Shown here: positions 12,968-23,890 of the stretch, one piece after another
Position numbering within the stretch: position 1 is the stretch's first letter
Layout: the number at the start of each line of letters is the position of its first letter
NCBI GenBank assembly: GCA_946803715.1
Contig: CAMPET010000095.1
Location: 51,768 to 115,767, forward strand
DNA length: 64,000 nt
From: Beroe ovata
Taxonomy: Eukaryota > Ctenophora > Nuda > Beroida > Beroidae
Direction: 5' to 3'
Notes under the pieces: model-generated
Database searches by the model: none
The model's input: the letters and a program-made list of their open reading frames with translations, nothing else
What the model was told of the DNA's origin: nothing
Program-made: the position numbers and the translations under genes

Positions 12968-15900
12968 TGCACTGTGGTTTACTCACTCCTGAATCCCGTC
13001 TTTCAGGTCAGTGATTGGTGGGAGCAATATGTATATCTTAGAGGACGCTCTTCTCTGATGATCAACAGCAACTACTATTGTCTGGTATGTTCAATGTTTC
13101 ACATAATGTTTCACCCATATTATGGCGATTAAGAACGCGGGTATAGAGTGACATAGAATGACTAGAATAATTCTCAGCATATTTATGAATTGATGACGCG
13201 CGTGCACTGGTTTACGTAGCGCGCATAGATACGTTCACGTAGTGATATCATTTCGCGCGGCGAAAGTTGCCATGACGCGCGCGCGTGCAGCCAAATGCGA
13301 CGCGCGCAGCAATCACAACTATAAATAGGCCCATTTTAATCCAGATTACAGTACCCAAAATTGTGAAATTAAACTGTGTCCAGGACTCGCTTCTGTTTAC
13401 ACCCACCCATGTACGATCAGCAAGACTGGCTAACTTCATAACAGCTCTACTCAAGTTCAAAGGAGACATCGACCGACAAACGTTAGCTCCGGTGAGTTAC
13501 TTTCTTTAGTTCAACAACAATGTCCAACTGCTTTTTCTGTTCCCGTCGGCTATTAATATAAGTAATATCCTCATATTTTGTATCTATTACCAGCGCTTTG
13601 CTATGGGAACAGCTCCGCTCTGTTGTGAACAATACGGTCGAACATTCAGTACAACACGCATACCTCAACTAGTGCAAGGTGAATTTCAACACATACCAGC
13701 GACATAAATCTCAGTGACATCCGGTAACTGATTGCTGTACTGATTACCGGACACTGTATCAATATACCCCTCTTTGTTTCAGATAGAATCGAGCATTACA
13801 CCGATGCGAGGCATGTTGCAGTGTTCTGTAATGGGAAATGGTATGTTCTCAATGTTATAACTGGAGGAAGACAGCTCACGCCCATCGAGTTACAGAAACA
13901 GATTATCTGGATTGAGGTAAGAATAGCCGGACTAAATAAATGGATAATGCACATCAGGGGCTTTTCACGAAACATTTAGGAAGGCATTGGGAAGTGAATG
14001 GAGGTTAAGAGAGCTAAAAAGGTGTCCGTACTCCATTTGGGAGTTCCTAAATGTCCTCCCGAGTGTTTTGTGAAAGGTCCCCTAAAATGTCAATATGGCA
14101 ACCTGCCAACACCCAACAATTCAGGAAGCAAGCGCGACGGACGTGGCTTCACCAGGTGAAACAGACTTGTCTGCCATGACAAGCGGGGAACGGAGTAAAT
14201 GGGCCTCTGTCAGGGATACACATTTCAGTAAGGGAGCTAACAAACACTCGCTAAACCTTATTGAGAAGGTGAGTCGCTCGTTGAATCTGTACTCGGTACT
14301 CACTCCACTGCCACAGAGGCATCCTCTTGGTTGGGTAATGGGTACCACGCGGTTTTTTAGATTTCTAGCAGTTAACTCTAATAAATGTCCTAGTCGCTGT
14401 TTGTTGCCATATTGGATGACAGTGAGCCGGGGTACAACAAAGAAAACCACAGTATGCTGGATAATTACGCTAAAACCATGCTCTGTGGGGACCGTATTTG
14501 GTACGACAAGAGTTTCAATATTGTCTGCTTCAAAAACGGGAAGGTGAGATGACAATTGACATCGGATAAATCATTAAACTGACAATTGACAATGATACCA
14601 CTGATGATGATAGCACTGATGGTGAAGTAATCCATTTTCATGTACAGATCGGTCTCAACGCGGAGCACTCGTGGGCAGATGCCACAATCATCTCCCACCT
14701 TGCTGAGGAATGTTTCAATTGGGACATTGAACTTGGTGTGGATGAGAATGGGAATTGCCGGGGAGAACCGAGAGATGACCTCGTCCTTAATCCACCTCGG
14801 AGACTGAGATGGGATATTCCCCCTGAGGTAATTTGTGATCAACTTCCAATTTCCATGAACCAACTTTCATGCCAACTCCGATACCAACTTCTATGAACCA
14901 GCAAGCATTTATATTCCCCGCTTTCTAATCACCCCCGGCAGGCAGTGGAACAGATAACAGCAGCACGGGAATTGGCTAACGGGATGAAGTCCGACCTAGA
15001 TTTGCACATCCTAAAACACGATAACTACGGGAAGGGCTTCATAAAGACGTGTAAAATGAGCCCGGACGCTTACATACAGCTAGCACTTCAACTTGCTCAT
15101 TTCAAGGTGAATGTACCAGACTCTGCCAGAGTATATTAGAACTGCAGAGTATAGATATGATAGAGCTGTAATCTTAGGAAACTCTTCGACAGATACAATA
15201 TCATGAGGCGATAGTTCATCCTCCCACCCCAAATACAATACCAAATACAATACCATTACCAAATACAATACCAAATACAATACAAAATACAATACCATTA
15301 CCAAATACAATATCATGAGGCAATAGTTCATCACCGTCTCCCTCCTCGCAGGACCAAGGGAAGTTCTGTTTGACGTATGAAAGTTCCATGACTCGACTTT
15401 TCCGGGGCGGGAGAACTGAGACAGTACGATCGTGCACCTCCGAGTCCTGCGCGTTCGTACGAGCAGTCGTGGACAGACAACCGGTAATGATAACACACAT
15501 ACATTTGTTGCATTGCATCTATAGATATACGTTCATGTGTGCAAGATATTTCCTTGCGTTTCAATTGAGTCTAACTGAGGCTCAGATCGTCCTCCAATCT
15601 CAGAAGGAGGAATGCAAGGCGTTGATGCAGGCTGCTATCGAACGACATACCCAGCTGTTTAGAGAGAGCATGTGTGGCAAGGGTAAGATCACGTGATCGA
15701 TGTTCAAGTACGCTGCCTTATCATCTTGTGGAGAATTGCAGATATGTGAATGAATAATTACCAGTTCATTACGTGACTAATTACCAATTAGTTCCCAATT
15801 ACAAAGTTCATTATTACAAATTATCTGAGTCTCGATCTCCCCTTAATCAGGAGTTGATCGGCATATGTTTTGCCTGTACGTTGTCTCCAAGTATCTGGGC

Positions 15901-16528
15901 GAGGAATCCCCCTTCCTGCAGGAAGTGCTGAGTGAGCCGTGGAGACTGAGCACAAGTCAGACCCCCTACGGCCAGGGAACTCACACTGACGTGAGAAAGT
16001 TCCCCGACAGGTATAGATCCAACGTCTGTTTTGTATCCGTTTCGTTCTTTTTTAATTTTCATTTGGCCTTTGGGATGAATCATTCTGATCCAGTATTAAA
16101 TTGCGTACAACTACTATTAGAGGAAATGATATGCTGGATGTTTGGGTCAATTAAAATGAAATTGGTTAAACCAGCTGACACCTTCACGTCCGATAGGATT
16201 TCGGCGGGTGGAGGATTTGGGCCCGTTGCCGACGATGGATACGGAGTATCTTACATCATTGCTGGAGAGGACAACATCTTCTTCCATGTGTCCTGTAAAA
16301 ACGCTTGCCCGAACACGGTAATTTAGTTTCTCTGGGTCATTTCTCCCAAATTTCACCATCAGATAGTGAAATTTGGGAATACTAATAGAATTGTCTGGGA
16401 CCAGTTTGAATTTGAAATGATTTTTTTTAAAAGTTCGTTTACATTAATTCTTCCCCCCTCAGGATTCCGTGCAATTTTCTGAGTACATCTCCGAAGCCAT
16501 GCAGGACATCAAGAACTTGTTCTCCTAA
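7876..16528 (+). CDS. CPT1: Carnitine O-palmitoyltransferase 1 (CPT1)
   Basis: Outer mitochondrial membrane enzyme that transfers long-chain acyl groups from CoA to carnitine, the rate-setting step for mitochondrial beta-oxidation (family knowledge). I assemble 18 exons: 7876-8034, 8152-8267, 10103-10288, 11172-11304, 12677-12814, 13007-13084, 13384-13491, 13594-13678, 13783-13916, 14125-14268, 14394-14543, 14648-14827, 14942-15106, 15352-15483, 15586-15682, 15851-16010, 16197-16317, 16463-16528. All phases agree: 2352 nt, 783 aa (CPT1A 773). The N-terminus [12 protein letters not shown] is CPT1-type rather than CPT2-type. TM1 lies in exon 2 (about 58-77) and TM2 in exon 3 (about 117-139). 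The catalytic His is H484 in [16 protein letters not shown] and [16 protein letters not shown] are intact. The start of exon 15 is uncertain (15580 or 15586). A GPCR gene lies antisense in intron 2. Confidence 0.95.
8411..9352 (-). CDS. Class A (rhodopsin-like) G-protein-coupled receptor, intronless, nested in CPT1 intron 2
   Basis: Single-exon 313-aa seven-transmembrane protein. Family marks: an N-glycosylation site at N5 (NST), GN in TM1 (G41-N42), LAASDLL in TM2 with D72, Trp92 in the first extracellular loop, Cys99 before TM3, a Cys in extracellular loop 2 (LTCMYD), and a TM7 ending [10 protein letters not shown]. Two classical motifs are altered: the DRY position at the end of TM3 reads KLT (about 124-126) and NPxxY reads NVFIY. 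The very short N-terminus fits a small-molecule or peptide receptor, but the ligand cannot be read from sequence. The gene lies wholly inside CPT1 intron 2 (8268-10102) on the opposite strand. Expansions of intronless class A receptors are common in non-bilaterian animals. Confidence 0.88.
   Translation of the reverse strand: MTIMNSTTPLGGLLQNKHYSNTVKYISVSVAVCFFLIGVAGNTLILVSSIKYKAFKLRKLTTTLIQHLAASDLLSTVVMMIPSTVATLTEHWPFGYRFCTVHFYLLVIVGHNTVWQICALTTTKLTLILYPLRARRWGPRAGHSIGACVWVVSLLPAVTLLSVNPSAVHYDSIRLTCMYDFTDPIWRVLLPVMSTILAVFPNIVVVMSTAGLVYSARRIAERHRAYLKWQGVLAVFLIAVVYCVSFSPQIILNFLGNKFINPTETRGRVVVLICSRLTLLNYISNVFIYVGSVRSFREFIVGTIAGMRPRVTR
10304..10396. repeat. (CA)n-rich microsatellite just after CPT1 exon 3 donor
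   Basis: Interrupted CACACTCACACATA blocks followed by pure CA, beginning about 15 nt after the exon 3 donor at 10289. Sense strand of CPT1 reads CA. Confidence 0.9.
12866..12963. repeat. (GT)n microsatellite with short N gap, CPT1 intron 5
   Basis: GT repeat split by nine N at 12925-12933. It lies about 50 nt after the exon 5 donor and 43 nt before the exon 6 acceptor, so it fills most of the intron. Its true length is unresolved. Confidence 0.9.
15222..15312. repeat. Tandem repeat of AAATACAATACC-type units in CPT1 intron 13
   Basis: Six or more imperfect copies of CAAATACAATAC with CATTAC interruptions. The region ends with a second copy of ATATCATGAGGC.ATAGTTCATC, which also precedes the array at 15198, so the array is flanked by a direct repeat. 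Confidence 0.75.
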
Positions 16529-17319
16529 GGAGGTACTGCTCCCCGTCCCGCCTTTGGGGACCCGACTTGTACGTTCAACTTGTGTAGCAACGCTGTCTAA
16601 ATACTGCAGCCTGCGCAATACTGCATCCTTGAGCCTGCGCAATTGTACAGTGACTTTTATCATAGGTAGAAAGAGACTATGAACTTCAATAGTTGAATTA
16701 TGATTGTTTGTAAACCATGTACAGATGCTCATGCATAGTATTTCGAGGATCGAGATTATTGGACTGTTGCTTGAAGTTGAAAACATCGTATGTGATGTCG
16801 TAAACGCACTGTACTATTAGGACTGCTACTTAATTTATTTTCGCAAGTGATACTGATAGTGATATAGATGATTAAGCTAAAAATGAAACGATTTTATCAC
16901 CGCCTATTTTAAAAATCGCTTTTACCCCCCCCCCCACGAAGTTAGTTTGTGTTTGTTGACCGGACCCATTCCAATCCTTTTCCCGGATATTATGATGAGA
17001 TAACTTATGATGAGATAACTTATGATGAGATAACTTATGATGAGATAACTTATGCATGCAAAATTGAAATATTGAACCTGATGATTTTATCGATTCTACG
17101 TTGTCGAATTTGGATTCCTGATAACATTGATTATACCGATTTTAGAGATGAGCTTTTTATGTAAAGCATCTTAAATATAACTTATCACTTAAGTTTTAGA
17201 GCTAGACGATGCTGCTGGTGAATGTTCCATATTCCGTCGGTAACTTTAAGTTACTGTCCGACCTTTTAAATGTGATACTGATCAGTTCCCAACTGAACTA
17301 TTCCGTATAAATTCAACAA
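16529..17319. other. 3' flank of CPT1
   Basis: CPT1 3' UTR followed by AT-rich spacer and the 15-bp tandem array. No gene seen. Confidence 0.6.
16987..17053. repeat. 15-bp tandem repeat
   Basis: Four to five copies of TTATGATGAGATAAC in the spacer between the convergent CPT1 and DD3-3-like genes. Confidence 0.9.
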
Positions 17320-17725
17320 GGGAGCCGTCACATTGACGTCATCAATTTTTGACCCCCTCTTGTCATCACTGGTCATCTTTTGCTAAACCCGGCGGCCCTC
17401 CCCCATGCTGATGTCAGCATTTGCCAAACCCCCTGACATTCAAAAACAACATGGATAATTTTTTATTAGAATCTTTATGCACTCGATAGTAATATGATAT
17501 TATTTTTGATGCCAGAACCTCACAGAACATAGATAACGAGTTCGAACAACATATTCGGATAAAAACATCGTTCTGGAATAGAGAAAATCAACATAAATTT
17601 CAAATTTTCAACAAAAAATGCTGAAGTCATCAAGTCAAAACCCCCTTCCTCCCCATACCATCATCTGTCATCATTTGGGAACCCCCTCCCCGCTCGGGCT
17701 GATGACGTCATGTGTGACGGCTCCC
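17320..17725. mobile_element. Foldback / MITE-like element with long terminal inverted repeats
   Basis: The left end reads GGGAGCCGTCACATTGAC and the right end, read on the other strand, reads GGGAGCCGTCACACATGAC. Both continue with GTCATCA, giving about 25 bp of near-perfect terminal inverted repeat that includes the palindrome TGACGTCA. Further inside, both ends carry pyrimidine-rich CCCCCT blocks and GTCATC words, so the inversion is longer but decayed. Length is about 406 bp with no coding capacity. A 3-bp CAA on both sides could be a target duplication but is too short to be sure. The superfamily is not assignable by eye. Confidence 0.7.
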
Positions 17726-17959
17726 CAAGTGAAATAACACATTAATTAGACCTCAATTTGGTTGTACTTGTAGTTCAATTTGTGAGTTTCAAAGTTCGAT
17801 TTCAAATAACAGCATGAGTTTCAGTGTCACTGATAGCACATGATATTGATAGCAAGTTTAAACAAGGTAATCTAACAATATTCTCAATAACATTACTATC
17901 GGCGACATTATGGTTTGAGATAGGAGAATGGGTGCGATCATTCTGTTAGTGTTAAAACT

Positions 17960-19984
17960 TTAGTTTTTGACCCATAAGGCACCCTTTTGCGACCGATTTG
18001 AAAAGTTGTTATTTCGACTGCACATGAAGTGCATCGAACCCGTACCTTTAAATTCGAGAACATGACCGAAATAACTCGCGGGGGCATTATCCAATTCATC
18101 ATCGAGTCTTCTTTTCCTTTTCATTGAGTACTTCTCCTCACACACGTCTGTCTCTTTTTTACCGCAATAGAACCCAGAGGTCGCAAATCCGACCGCAATA
18201 TCTTCTCCACTGGCCTCGGGATCAGTGAGAGACTTCACGTTGTCCCAGAACTTGGCATTCCTTATCGTTAGAGGGTAGCTCTCTCCCAGGGAATCCATCT
18301 GGAGTAGATTGTGTCGGTCAGTTCCCCCCTTCCCCTGGCCCGCATCGCCGTCATTGTTGTTGTCGTGAGAGTTGCTTCCCGTCCACTGGATGTGCACGAG
18401 ATCACTCTTCTTGACGGTCAGTCTATCGGGAATAAAGTCGTATTCCGTCGCTGGGAATGTCTGTACGATGTTCCCTCGCTTTCCCCGGACATTCAGATTG
18501 TACAACGTCTTACCCTGCATAGTCCTCAGTCTCGGCAACACCACAAAAACATGGGATCTGTCTTCGAAAGTTCGGCCGGTTTGGGCCGTGTTGATAGCCA
18601 GCTGTAGCTCCTCACCATTACCCAGCACATCAACCTCGGGGTTGTTTTCTATGACGTCATCGTTGTCATTTGACTTGGAGTCGGTTGTCCAGGGGTCGTA
18701 ATCAGTTGTACTGATGTTGTACCTCAGTCTCATGACACACCGTTTAGCTTCCCCGCTCGGGAAGTACGGTATGTCTATCTCGACACGTGATGCGTTGGGC
18801 GTGGTTTTGTCTCCCATGTCATTGTATGCGTTGCCAAGGTGATTTACCCTAGTCCATGGTGCTTCATCACACGTTAACTCAGGTGCCTGCACGATACAAC
18901 TCTTCTTATTCGAGTCACTCCTCAGCTTCCCCCAGAATATTTTGTTCCGTTTGTCAGTGCTCCTCATGGCGTTGCACGCAGATTCACTGCTAACATTCTC
19001 CAAAACCTCAGTGAATGAGGTGAATTCAACCCAATCGCCATCATGATCCTCGCAGTCGTCCTTGGTTATATAACGACCATAGCTTCTCTCGTCTTCGTCC
19101 CGACTCAAGACACATCTAAACTTGTTATTCTGATTGTAGGAGTTAGACTTGATGTAGTTACACTTAGACTTGTCACCCAGCCAAACCAAATCAATCCACG
19201 GGGTGTTTTGGAATCTCGATAACTCTTCGTGCTGATTGGTTGGAACCCAGTATGGGAAATAATCCCTCTCCTCAGGGCACTCAAATCCTCGTCGGGTACC
19301 GTCCGGGTTTTGTCTCGTTCTTGACGATGTCACGTAACCAACTTCGTCCCTATCAAGGTCCTGGTCGGCCGTGAAGAGGCCACCATTGGCCTCTCTGTAT
19401 CTACAATAGTCATACCACCAAACGGATTCATGGAGACCTCTCGAGTCTTTGGTGTTTTTGAAATTATCTCCCATTCTTCGGACAAAGTCCCTGTCCTTTT
19501 CGTTTCTCCTTGGTTTTCTGTAATCCTGTGTGTTGGTGCTGACCCCATCCCGCATGTAGAAAGCACGAGACTCGATGGAATCTTCACTCCTAGTTGAGCT
19601 AGTCGGATAGTCATCGTCAGTCCCATTCCTCATGCACATGTACTGAATAACAATGTTGCACTTGTTTTTCTCACCGGGCTCACCACACCCGTGCTGGTTG
19701 GTCCATTCCACCATCAGCTTGCTCCCCTCGCCCGGTGTCGGCCCACTCCCGTAATACTGCATGGAATACTGGCGCTGGGGCCGGGATCCAAACTCGCTCG
19801 ACAACCTATCTCCAGTGTTGTAGCCGCCCTTGTTGTTGTTCTGTGAATCAAAGAGTCTGTTAGCGTTCTTCCTGTTGGAAGTGGACTCTGACAGTCTGTT
19901 GTTGGATCCGCGGGGATTCTGCATGTAAACATCGCCCACTACCGATTGGAGGAAGAGAACCAGAAGCGGGATCAAGTGCTTCAT
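17960..19984 (-). CDS. Secreted DD3-3-like protein, intronless
   Basis: A 674-aa single-exon protein with a clear signal peptide (MKHLIPLLVLFLQSVVG) followed by DVYMQNPRGSNNRLSE and NANRLFDSQNNNKGGYN. I recognise these motifs as those of the protein DD3-3 family, first named in Dictyostelium and present in many invertebrates; its molecular function is not established. I chose the second in-frame Met at 19984 because the signal sequence follows it directly; the upstream Met at 20020 would add 12 residues. The body is hydrophilic and Asp/Asn/Arg-rich, with scattered paired cysteines (for example HGCGEPGEKNKC) that imply disulfides, and several N-glycosylation sites. The C-terminus has the acidic and Gly-rich stretch NSHDNNNDGDAGQGKGG. 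No transmembrane anchor is seen. Convergent with CPT1. Confidence 0.85.
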   Translation of the reverse strand: MKHLIPLLVLFLQSVVGDVYMQNPRGSNNRLSESTSNRKNANRLFDSQNNNKGGYNTGDRLSSEFGSRPQRQYSMQYYGSGPTPGEGSKLMVEWTNQHGCGEPGEKNKCNIVIQYMCMRNGTDDDYPTSSTRSEDSIESRAFYMRDGVSTNTQDYRKPRRNEKDRDFVRRMGDNFKNTKDSRGLHESVWWYDYCRYREANGGLFTADQDLDRDEVGYVTSSRTRQNPDGTRRGFECPEERDYFPYWVPTNQHEELSRFQNTPWIDLVWLGDKSKCNYIKSNSYNQNNKFRCVLSRDEDERSYGRYITKDDCEDHDGDWVEFTSFTEVLENVSSESACNAMRSTDKRNKIFWGKLRSDSNKKSCIVQAPELTCDEAPWTRVNHLGNAYNDMGDKTTPNASRVEIDIPYFPSGEAKRCVMRLRYNISTTDYDPWTTDSKSNDNDDVIENNPEVDVLGNGEELQLAINTAQTGRTFEDRSHVFVVLPRLRTMQGKTLYNLNVRGKRGNIVQTFPATEYDFIPDRLTVKKSDLVHIQWTGSNSHDNNNDGDAGQGKGGTDRHNLLQMDSLGESYPLTIRNAKFWDNVKSLTDPEASGEDIAVGFATSGFYCGKKETDVCEEKYSMKRKRRLDDELDNAPASYFGHVLEFKGTGSMHFMCSRNNNFSNRSQKGALWVKN

Positions 19985-20763
19985 CTTTGGTCTGGATAGA
20001 GAAGATGGTGTGTGTCTCATATTATGAAGACAGGAATTCTAAGAAGGGTCCAAGACGCGCTGTGTTTTAACCAGCCCACAAACAAAAGGTTTCGTGACGT
20101 CATATTTTTCACTCGTGACTTTATCGCCTCTCTAGTCCAAAGCTTTTGACAGCCGGATGGAGACACAGGGACGAAGGTTCTCGTAGTTCCAATGAGGGTA
20201 AAATGTGGTCCTGTATAACAAGACACACTCAGTGAGTGACTCACGTGGGACAGCATTGCTAAACTGCCCGAGAAACAGCTCTTAGAAAGTAGAATGTCGC
20301 AAAACAAAGGACAATTTGTCTCAGCGGCTACACTAAGACGTGGAGCCTTGGTGGGTTATTGCATCTGGCTTTGTGCTTTTGGTGAGGGGACAATGGGCAG
20401 TAACGAGGTAAAGAAGCAGCGATCATTGTGCTAAAAGTAAATGTTAAACCAATAACCAAATGTGCGGAATTCTAATATAACAAGGGCGCTGACATGTTGC
20501 AACGTGATTGTGTGGATATTGATTTTGATGACCAGAGCTTCATTCATTTAGTCATGCCCTCATGAATGTTCAAGCGACCTAATAGACTGCAATGCAGCAA
20601 TGATCATATTATTATCACGACACTCTTTGAGACATAGCTTGTCAATTGTCAGATGTTACCCGGCATGGCAATTATATTGGGGGTATGGAAGTCCGAGGAA
20701 TATTAAAACCAAGGAATACCTCATTAAAAAGTAAAAACTTAACTCGAAGTTCTTCCAATACCG
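19985..20763. other. Spacer between DD3-3-like 5' end and DUF3504 gene 3' end
   Basis: 780 bp, no recognisable coding sequence. It must hold the DD3-3-like promoter and the 3' UTR of the gene upstream. Confidence 0.6.
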
Positions 20764-23400
20764 TCAAACCGAGTCCTGTCCTTCCTTATCAAGATAAATG
20801 TTTATCGTTACATTCTGAATTGTGCAGTCTTTGAAAAGTCCAAGGCACTGGTTTATGTGGTCAGGAATATTGACATTCACGTCCCGCAAATCCTGTCCAA
20901 TCCTGACTCCGTCCTTCACTGCACCTGCTGGTGACTGATTTGGCATCGTGCCATGGCTCCTCCCTTGAGATGAAGTCCCCGCGTGGCAGTGTGACGACCC
21001 CTGGGTTGACGGGCTGCTAGTGAAGGGGTGGGAGGATGGGTTTGCAGTGAGTGTTACATTCTCCCTGGGGAGTGGGGTCATCGAGTGTAGACCCAAACCA
21101 CTGACATGAGGCGAGGCCACCTGACTTGGCAAACAGCCGGGAAACGTATCACCTCGGCTTGGGAATGTTTCCACTTTCAGCCGCTTTGCGGGAGGAGGCA
21201 AGTGAGTGTTGACAGTGACAGAAGACAGCATTTCGCCCGATGCTGTGACTTCCTGTTTGACAATTCCCGAGTTCCGGTCCCCCTCCCGGGGGCCGGACCC
21301 AGGGGCGACCAGGTGGTCGATCTGGTAGTGGTCCCAGCTCAGGAGCTCCCGACCGAGGGACTGATTCGAGAAGTTACCGTCAAAACCCGCAACTTGACAT
21401 ATCGACCTGACGGTGGTCCTCAGGATGTTTTGTCCCAGTGGTTGCTTGGAGAACCACTCGTTAGATTCCTCGTTCGTGTTTGGTCGGACCCACAGGTCTG
21501 AGAAAAAGGGCGGCAGACGAGAGAGGTAGAGTTGGAAAAGACGGCCGAAGGACCGGGGCTGCGATCCATCGTCAGTACAGCGAATAGCGGCTCTGTCCGG
21601 CTCTGAGGGTTGAGAACTGGATACTGCACGTGCTGAAGACAGGGAGAGGGGTCAAAACGAGGGAGGGGGACAACCGGGGAGGGGAGAGGGAGTGCGATTA
21701 GAGAGAATGATCATGGGAGAACTATCTAACAGCATATCAAACTAAAAGTTGAAAACCGCCACGGGCAAGGTATAACTATATTTTCAATTACATCAGCTGA
21801 ACTCACTGTTCATGGAAGCGACGGGGTAATATGTTGTAACATATTTATCCGTGTGTGGATCCTTCGTTACCTCAACGTTACGTGTCGTCATTGACCTTAG
21901 TTGTAACCCGGATGTTACGCCTGGATAGGTGCTGTACTGTGTTCAATCATAATCATAATTTCCAATAGATAAGCGTGATGCACACCCGGACACACGCAGA
22001 CATACACAGACACATGCAAACACAAATAAACACATACAGTATGCACACACACACACACAAATACACACACACACACACACACACACTCACCGGTCACTGA
22101 TATGAAGAGAGTGTAGACTGCATAGAAGAGTGATGTCGGGTTAGAGTCACCCAGGAGACCCTTCTCCCAGAAATAGTCCCACTGCTGACGCGTGATCTTT
22201 GACACCTGGACAGTTCACTGATATAAGGCATGCTGCCAGACCATTAGGATTCAGCCCTCTTAACTACCTTCAAAAGGGAATACCTTAACTAGATATTGAG
22301 ACAATGTTTGGGACAAAACTGACAAGGTCACATTCAATTGATCACTGCACCTTTAACATTTGAACTGATAAAAGCTACGTTATCTACTAAGTGAATGTCT
22401 CATTAATCACCTGTACACTGTATATATTGGACTGCTTCGATTGAAGTCCCTTCATAACATCATAGAGACTAACTTTGAAATCCTTCATACCGATATCGTC
22501 AAGAATGTTGAGGGTGGGCCGGTTTTTCCTGAAATTTGCCGTTAAAGTGCTGGTGGAACATGGTTTTTACATGATTTTGTAAAATCCGAATGTTTATTAA
22601 CTGAATGATCGGATCACTGTTTATTAGTCGCATAACTGATACTGATTCAAAATCAATCAGTTTGTAAAATCCCCCATGATTACCGTCGTGTACCTGATAT
22701 ATCTAGAGATACCACACACCATGGCGTACAGGTTCTGATGTTTGTAGTCCCGACCATCCCTCTGTTTACATTCCCTCACAAACACCGATAACCATCGGTT
22801 TAGCTCCTCAACGCTAGCAGAACTTAAATCTGAAACACGGAGAATCTAATTTAGATTTAACAACATTTAACTGTTATGCAACTGTTATGTTAGTGTTACA
22901 ACACACGGGATTTACCCACTTACGAAGTCATTATGCTTGGGAAATGTCTCAAGGTAACAATGCGAGATGATGACAATATGGTGAACCATGATAAACCTGG
23001 TATTATTTCCTCGATACCAGGTTGTCTGGCAATTTTCCAGTTGTTATATGCGTTGACAGCCCAACGGGTCGTTTTCTCCGTGTTGGTATTGTACGTCACA
23101 TTCATAAGAGACGTGTTGTCATGGACACTACCTCTCAAATCCTGATCAGGGTAATATAAACATGTTGAATGTGGCAAAAATCATTGTATACATACATTAA
23201 TCCGACATGATAAAATGGCCAAAACTCCATAGAGACGGAGTAAAACTTTGGTAAAACACCGGAATGTGATTCACAAGGAATTGTGAAACTGAACCTCAGT
23301 AAGAGAGTTGATTGCAGGATTGCTTGACTCCTGTCCTAAGACACCCAGGATTCCACTTGCACTAACATGGATCATATCATCATCGGCTGACATGGACTTC
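20764..23400 (-). CDS. Crypton-derived tyrosine-recombinase-like (DUF3504; QRICH1/ZMYM type) protein, 5' end incomplete
   Basis: Six phase-consistent exons: 23295-23400, 22997-23141, 22694-22829, 22411-22528, 22091-22205, 20764-21632. They encode a DUF3504 domain: TEKTTRWAVNAYNNWKIAR, then SSASVEELNRWLSVFVREC and NLYAMVCGISRYIRKNRP, then QQWDYFWEKGLLGDSNPTS, then FYLSRLP-like LYLSRLPPFF, NEWFSKQPLGQNILRT. This domain is known from the QRICH1, ZMYM and KIAA1958 proteins and derives from Crypton DNA transposons. The place where tyrosine recombinases carry HxxR (family NHSLRATG) reads NQSLGRE, so both catalytic residues are gone and the domain is presumably a DNA/protein-binding relic. A Pro/Ser-rich tail ends DCTIQNVTINIYLDK. 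The first listed exon enters in phase 2, so an upstream exon is missing from the model. Confidence 0.82.
22019..22087. repeat. (CA)n microsatellite abutting a splice donor
   Basis: On the gene strand the donor after 22091 reads GTGAGTGTGTGTG, so the 5' splice site is itself the start of the GT repeat. Confidence 0.9.
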
Positions 23401-23789
23401 CTGCAAGCAAATGGGGGCGGTATAGATGTGAGATAACACAAGCAGGGGGGACCGCCAGAGGGGGTATAGATGTGACTGGAGATGGGAAAAATTAGAGAAA
23501 CGCCAAGACGCATAGATTGTAGAATGTCGGGGACGCAGCTAGGACTTAGTAGAATATAACTGTGGAAAGGGAGCAAAGTCTGGACAACACAACTAAAACA
23601 CGGTATATTACACGGTATAACAATATACACGCGGTATATACCACTGCCAGTGGATATAATAGTATTATTTACACGCAGAGCGGCAGATGTTATAGCGCGG
23701 CCTATATAATATATTTAGTAGCAACACTGCCTCTATATTATCCAGTGTCATATTGCTCAGCCGGTTATACAGATATTTACTTTTACCGC

Positions 23790-23890
23790 GAACCAATCAA
23801 AGCTCAATTCGGGACCAGCGTGAAACCCGAGAGAAATGAGCCAATCAGGAAACGCTGTTTGTGCACGTGCAATAGCGATTGTCCAATGAG
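23790..23890. promoter_or_regulatory. Three regularly spaced CCAAT boxes
   Basis: CCAAT occurs at 23793, 23841 and 23883, in the contexts AACCAATCA, AGCCAATCAG and GTCCAATGAG; the first two are good NF-Y sites. Spacing of 48 and 42 bp resembles multi-CCAAT promoters. It lies 400 bp upstream of the first firm DUF3504-gene exon on that gene's strand. Promoter function is inferred. Confidence 0.4.

Noticed and set aside
20017-20307. 96-codon open frame upstream of the DD3-3-like gene
   Set aside because: No homology, no splice context, and it overlaps the expected promoter and 5' UTR.
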